Below, piece by piece: positions 60,758 through 64,000 of a stretch of 64,000 nt of DNA. Each line of letters starts with the position of its first letter. Position 1 is the stretch's first letter. The position numbers and the translations under genes are program-made. The stretch spans positions 3,658,001-3,722,000 of the forward strand of contig NC_016609.1 of assembly GCF_000246855.1 (NCBI RefSeq), read 5' to 3'. Source of the stretch: Niastella koreensis GR20-10 (GTDB taxonomy: Bacteria; Bacteroidota; Bacteroidia; Chitinophagales; Chitinophagaceae). The notes below the pieces were generated by a model. It was given only the letters and a program-made list of their open reading frames with translations. It did no database searches and had not been told where the DNA came from.

Positions 60758-61426
60758 TGGTTACAGCTGTTCCAGCACCTCCCCAATTACAGCAAAGACC
60801 AGTTCGATTATCTGGCAAACCCGGGTAAATACAGGAACCTGGGTTCGCGGTAGCTTATTGCTTTTAATTTTACGCATACAGGACAACCGGTTTATTAAAT
60901 TTATCCAGTTTTTGTCAATATTATAAAAACACGATCCATCTTACCTGGTTTTTATCAATTTTTATTAAAAGTTGACTTTATTTATTGAAACTCATTAGTA
61001 ATTAATAAAACAGGGCATTTTATATTGATTATTGCTAACTATTTCGATTACCTGTTAATACTTCCTGATTATGAGTAACTTCTGATAGAAATTGCAGATT
61101 ATCACTAAAAGCTGCAAATATTTTATAAAAGCTGCCAACTTTTGCTAAAAGCCGGCAGCTTTTAGCAATTACTATCAGCCTTCATTATAAATTGGCAGGT
61201 TTTTATATTTACCAGTAACATACATTAACAGTTACCTGCTTTCATTTGAAACTAACGCATTCTAACATTTGATGACAACAGAAATTGATCCTCATCAAAT
61301 AATTGAAACAATTGATATGTAATTTAGGTTGTTCCTCAACAATTCTATAAATTTAACTACAAACGCAACTAGTTACTCAAAGGGGATTCAATGCACAGTT
61401 ATTTATTAACTTTTTAACCTGACTGT
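60758..61426. other. AT-rich intergenic region with hairpins
   Basis: About 670 nt with no supportable gene. It contains TAAAAGCTGC words at 61106-61115 and 61126-61135, and two overlapping inverted repeats: 61127-61136 with 61154-61163 (10 bp), and 61142-61152 with 61158-61168 (11 bp). They cannot form at the same time. No tRNA-like sequence was seen. Confidence 0.5.
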
Positions 61427-62041
61427 ATGAACAGGAAGTTGGCATTGAATTTTAGAAAGCATAGCGGACCCGATCTAATCACTGATGCCTATCGGGTCGT
61501 GAATAAACTAACTGACAACGAATTTTTCCCCGAGGTAAAACCCTTGTTAGCTCCCATTCTCGAAACAGCGAATCAATTGCAGCATGCTGTGGTCGAAGCT
61601 TCAGATGGCGACTCCTTAAAGATCATCATCAAGAACGACATGAAAGAAAAACTGATCGCATTACTACGTGAACTGGGCGATTGGATTGAAAAACATTCAA
61701 ATGGTGATGACTTAGCCATGGTAAGCAGTGGATTTATGCTGGCAAAACCCAGGAAAGAGATCTCCCTGCAAAACCCTGTTGAATTTATTATTATTCCGGG
61801 GAAGAATATGGGCGAAATAATCATGCAGGTTAAAAGAGTAAATGGCGCCAAAGCCTATATATTTCAATATACCCCGGATCCTTTGACCGACGACAGCAAG
61901 TGGAAGACCATTAACAGTACCAAACGTAAAATAGTAATAACGCAATTGCCCCTTGGCGTAAAGTTCTTTTTCCGTATGGCGGCCATTGGCGCCCGCAACC
62001 AGGTGGTTTATACAAAAACCCTGTTCAGGTATATTGCTTAA
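61427..62041 (+). CDS. Conserved hypothetical, helical + Fn3-like domains
   Basis: 204 aa, no signal peptide, so cytoplasmic. The N-terminal half (1-100) is helical (DAYRVVNKLTDNEFFPEV, KEKLIALLRELGDWIEKH); the C-terminal half (about 110-204) is beta-rich and Fn3-like (GEIIMQVKRVNGAKAYIFQY, KWKTINSTKRKIVI, VKFFFRMAAIG). Proteins of this layout occur widely in Bacteroidota without known function. It is alone between a long AT-rich gap and the convergent MbnH-like gene. Confidence 0.75.
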   Translation: MNRKLALNFRKHSGPDLITDAYRVVNKLTDNEFFPEVKPLLAPILETANQLQHAVVEASDGDSLKIIIKNDMKEKLIALLRELGDWIEKHSNGDDLAMVSSGFMLAKPRKEISLQNPVEFIIIPGKNMGEIIMQVKRVNGAKAYIFQYTPDPLTDDSKWKTINSTKRKIVITQLPLGVKFFFRMAAIGARNQVVYTKTLFRYIA

Positions 62042-62154
62042 ATAGTTCCCTTCCCTTCTCCCGGCATTCACCGATACATTGTACCGGTTTACCGACACAT
62101 GCCCATTCTACGCATCTTGCACCAAACACATCCTCAAAATTCAACGTATCATGC

Positions 62155-63189
62155 TCAATGTATGTGCATTTGGGGTGGCAATTGCAAATTGCCCTCCGGC
62201 GCCAGCATGGAGTTCTTTAAAAAACTGGAATCAGTCAACGTTTGCAGAAAGGCGGTCAATTGCCCGATCTCGTAATTGGTGAGCGGCATTTTGTGCTGTA
62301 ACAGGGAATCAGTTGTTGCAGACACTGTCATATCCCGCCGGTAATGCTCAAAAACATTCAGCAGGGAGAAAAAACGGCCATCGTGCCCATAGGGAAAAGT
62401 CACCATCACATTACGCAGGGAGGGCACTTTAAACTTCAATGAATCAGCCGGATTACCGGTAATGGCCATTCGCCCATAGTCATTCAGGGTGTTATCAACG
62501 GATAAGCCGGTATTTCGGTACGACAAATCCGTAAAGAACGGCTCTTTATGACAGGAGCTGCATTTCTGTTTAAAGATGTCGTAGCCCAGCTGCTCGGGTA
62601 ACAGAAAGGTTGCTTCTCCGCGCAGCACCTGGTCGTATTTGCTGTTGCTGCTCACCAGCATCAGCATGTACTGGCTCAATGCCCGGGTAACCCGTTGCGT
62701 ATTGATGCCTTCACTGCCAAATGCAGCCCTGAACATTTTCTGATAGGCGGCATCCTGTTGCAGCTTGCGGATAACACCTGCCAGTGTTTCACCCATTTCA
62801 TTGGGTGCGGTTAATGGCATCAGCGGTTGCAGATCGAGATGGGCAATACCGCCATCCCACATAAATTCGCTTTGCCAGGCCAGGTTTTGCAATGCAGGCG
62901 CATTACGAGTGGTGAGGGAACTGTTTACGCCATGACTGAGGTTGTGTTCATATGTTGAAAACGCGGCGAATTGCTGATGGCAACTGCCACAGGAAATAGT
63001 TGAATCAACACTTAAACGTTCATCGTAAAACAGTTTCCGGCCCAGCAAAAAACCTTCGCGGGTAAGCGGGTTCTTTGTGAAATCGTATTTCGGTTTTGGC
63101 CATTTGGGAGGAACCACGAATGGCAATGGCGTGGGTGTAGCAGCTAACAATACAAACAATAACCCTGATATGGTAATGATGATTTTCAT
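62155..63189 (-). CDS. MbnH-like di-haem cytochrome c peroxidase
   Basis: About 344 aa from ATG 63189, chosen because it begins a signal sequence and overlaps the MbnP-like stop by 4 nt (ATGA); the longer frame would run 38 codons into the upstream gene. Two haem c sites are present: Cys67-x-x-Cys70-His71 (ISCGSCH) and a second CSSCH near 215, with FFTDLSYRNTG after it, typical of CcpA/MauG proteins. Paired with an MbnP-like gene, it most likely belongs to the MbnH branch, which oxidises a tryptophan of its partner to kynurenine in the periplasm. Oxidase activity here is inferred from that pairing. Confidence 0.88.
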   Translation of the reverse strand: MKIIITISGLLFVLLAATPTPLPFVVPPKWPKPKYDFTKNPLTREGFLLGRKLFYDERLSVDSTISCGSCHQQFAAFSTYEHNLSHGVNSSLTTRNAPALQNLAWQSEFMWDGGIAHLDLQPLMPLTAPNEMGETLAGVIRKLQQDAAYQKMFRAAFGSEGINTQRVTRALSQYMLMLVSSNSKYDQVLRGEATFLLPEQLGYDIFKQKCSSCHKEPFFTDLSYRNTGLSVDNTLNDYGRMAITGNPADSLKFKVPSLRNVMVTFPYGHDGRFFSLLNVFEHYRRDMTVSATTDSLLQHKMPLTNYEIGQLTAFLQTLTDSSFLKNSMLAPEGNLQLPPQMHIH

Positions 63190-63899
63190 AATGCTATGGA
63201 AAACATGCGGGAATAATTGTCGGCCAGCTGCATGGCCAGCCGGCCTGGTTGATGACAAAGTGGAGCCTGTGCAATATGAATGGCATGTACGGCATTGAAC
63301 CACTTCATCAGATCGGCTTCAATAGTAATAACCGGACCGGTTGATGGGGTCAGATCCAAAGTAATTTTTCTACTGGCGTTGAAAGGTGTTTTAAACCCAC
63401 CCACATCCCAGTTAACCAGGTGAGCCGGTGCGTGTGAGGAATCGCTTTTGCCTTCGAGCCTGGCAAAAATGTAACCACTGTTCCAGGTCCAGAACATGCC
63501 ATTGAGCGGATCGAGCGAACCGGTTTGAACGCCGCTTACATTCAGGCTACTGTCTACCCCAATCACAAAGGAAAGCGATTTCGGGGTTGTAACTGAAATG
63601 GAGAATGTCAATGTTTTTGATTCAGGCGCCGATTCATCGATCAAAAATATTTTATCAGACAGCGCTGTTTCTTTTTGACCCGTGCCCGTGATACTGAAGT
63701 GTGATAAATAATATTTGAACCGGGTTATAGTCACCGGTTCACCAAACGGGTTAACATAGCTTTCATTAAACAGTTGAAGCTCCCTGCTACCCATTTTGTG
63801 TTTGAATTGAATGGTTAGCGAACGGGGAGCATGCGTAACAAAACCAGCTACAGGCAGCAGGCCAAGAAATAACAAGAGTTGTTTGATGATCGAATTCAT
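63186..63899 (-). CDS. MbnP-family copper-binding protein
   Basis: 237 aa with an N-terminal signal (about 1-24, ending THA). MbnP hallmarks are visible: RSLTIQFKHKMG near the mature start, ESYVNPFGEPVTITRFKYYLSH (family motif split here by residues), the Trp-rich MFWTWNSGYIFARLEG near 135, and a C-terminal HAIHIAQAPL. MbnP proteins bind copper in the periplasm or surface; one Trp is converted to kynurenine by MbnH. It overlaps the MbnH-like gene by 4 nt, an operon with no methanobactin genes nearby. A possible promoter lies in 63900-64000 but no clear box was found. Confidence 0.85.
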   Translation of the reverse strand: MNSIIKQLLLFLGLLPVAGFVTHAPRSLTIQFKHKMGSRELQLFNESYVNPFGEPVTITRFKYYLSHFSITGTGQKETALSDKIFLIDESAPESKTLTFSISVTTPKSLSFVIGVDSSLNVSGVQTGSLDPLNGMFWTWNSGYIFARLEGKSDSSHAPAHLVNWDVGGFKTPFNASRKITLDLTPSTGPVITIEADLMKWFNAVHAIHIAQAPLCHQPGRLAMQLADNYSRMFSIAL

Positions 63900-64000
63900 T
63901 TATAATAATTACAACGCAATATTATACTAAATAGTGAATGCATAAATTTTTTATGAAGTATTCGAAGTATACCCCGGTACAAACCCTTAGAAAACCATTA

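Noticed and set aside
63190-63303. Upstream extension of the MbnH-like gene, including an apparent CRTCH haem-like motif
   Set aside because: It lies inside the MbnP-like coding region in another frame; ATG 63189 gives a signal peptide and a normal ATGA overlap. The CxxCH-like residues are a coincidence.
1-64000. tRNA, rRNA or CRISPR array
   Set aside because: I looked in all gaps longer than about 100 nt and saw no T-loop-like GGTTCGAAT, no ribosomal RNA sequence and no regularly spaced repeats with unique spacers; the only tandem repeats are short-unit tracts and the 21-bp triple repeat.

Overview
The window looks like a chromosomal segment from a Bacteroidota bacterium, most probably family Chitinophagaceae (Niastella/Chitinophaga-like). 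Clues visible in the sequence are Bacteroidota-type promoter boxes (TAnnTTTG), a TonB receptor paired with a DUF4249 lipoprotein, a DUF2723 membrane protein, signal peptides that end just before a Gln, and giant RHS/YD-repeat proteins. No rRNA, tRNA, transposase, integrase or CRISPR array was seen.

Left part (1-21.7 kb), mostly household genes: the 3' part of a DUF2723 membrane protein; a VWA protein and its MoxR/ChlI-like AAA ATPase; murB; a small Rossmann oxidoreductase; a lipoprotein of unknown role; priA; a PlsC-type acyltransferase; a DUF4258 lipoprotein; mtaB; a REC-PAS histidine kinase and a single-domain response regulator; DUF4249 + TonB-dependent receptor; and two methyltransferases.

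Central part (21.8-55.65 kb): thirteen consecutive minus-strand genes, nearly all separated by 10-41 nt, every one with an N-terminal signal sequence. In transcription order: three paralogous fibre-like proteins, an 817-aa coiled-coil/probable beta-barrel outer-membrane protein, a 367-aa Ig/Fn3-like protein, a 2678-aa PA14/RHS-type giant, a 254-aa LolA-like protein, a 2884-aa RHS giant whose C-terminal tip carries an HExxGH zinc-protease signature, a small AT-rich exported protein in the position of an immunity gene, and four more fibre-like paralogues. The seven paralogues share one N-terminal module but have shuffled middle and C-terminal modules. I read the cluster as one approximately 34-kb operon for a cell-surface or secreted polymorphic-toxin-like assembly; the architecture is seen, the function is inference. 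This is the part of the window most likely to be undescribed.

Right part (55.65-64 kb): a divergent adenylate/guanylate cyclase-TolB-like-TPR protein, an orphan ABC ATPase with an AraC-type HTH protein, an SDR oxidoreductase preceded by three 21-bp tandem repeats that look like operator sites, a conserved hypothetical protein, and an MbnH/MbnP pair (di-haem peroxidase and its copper-binding partner).
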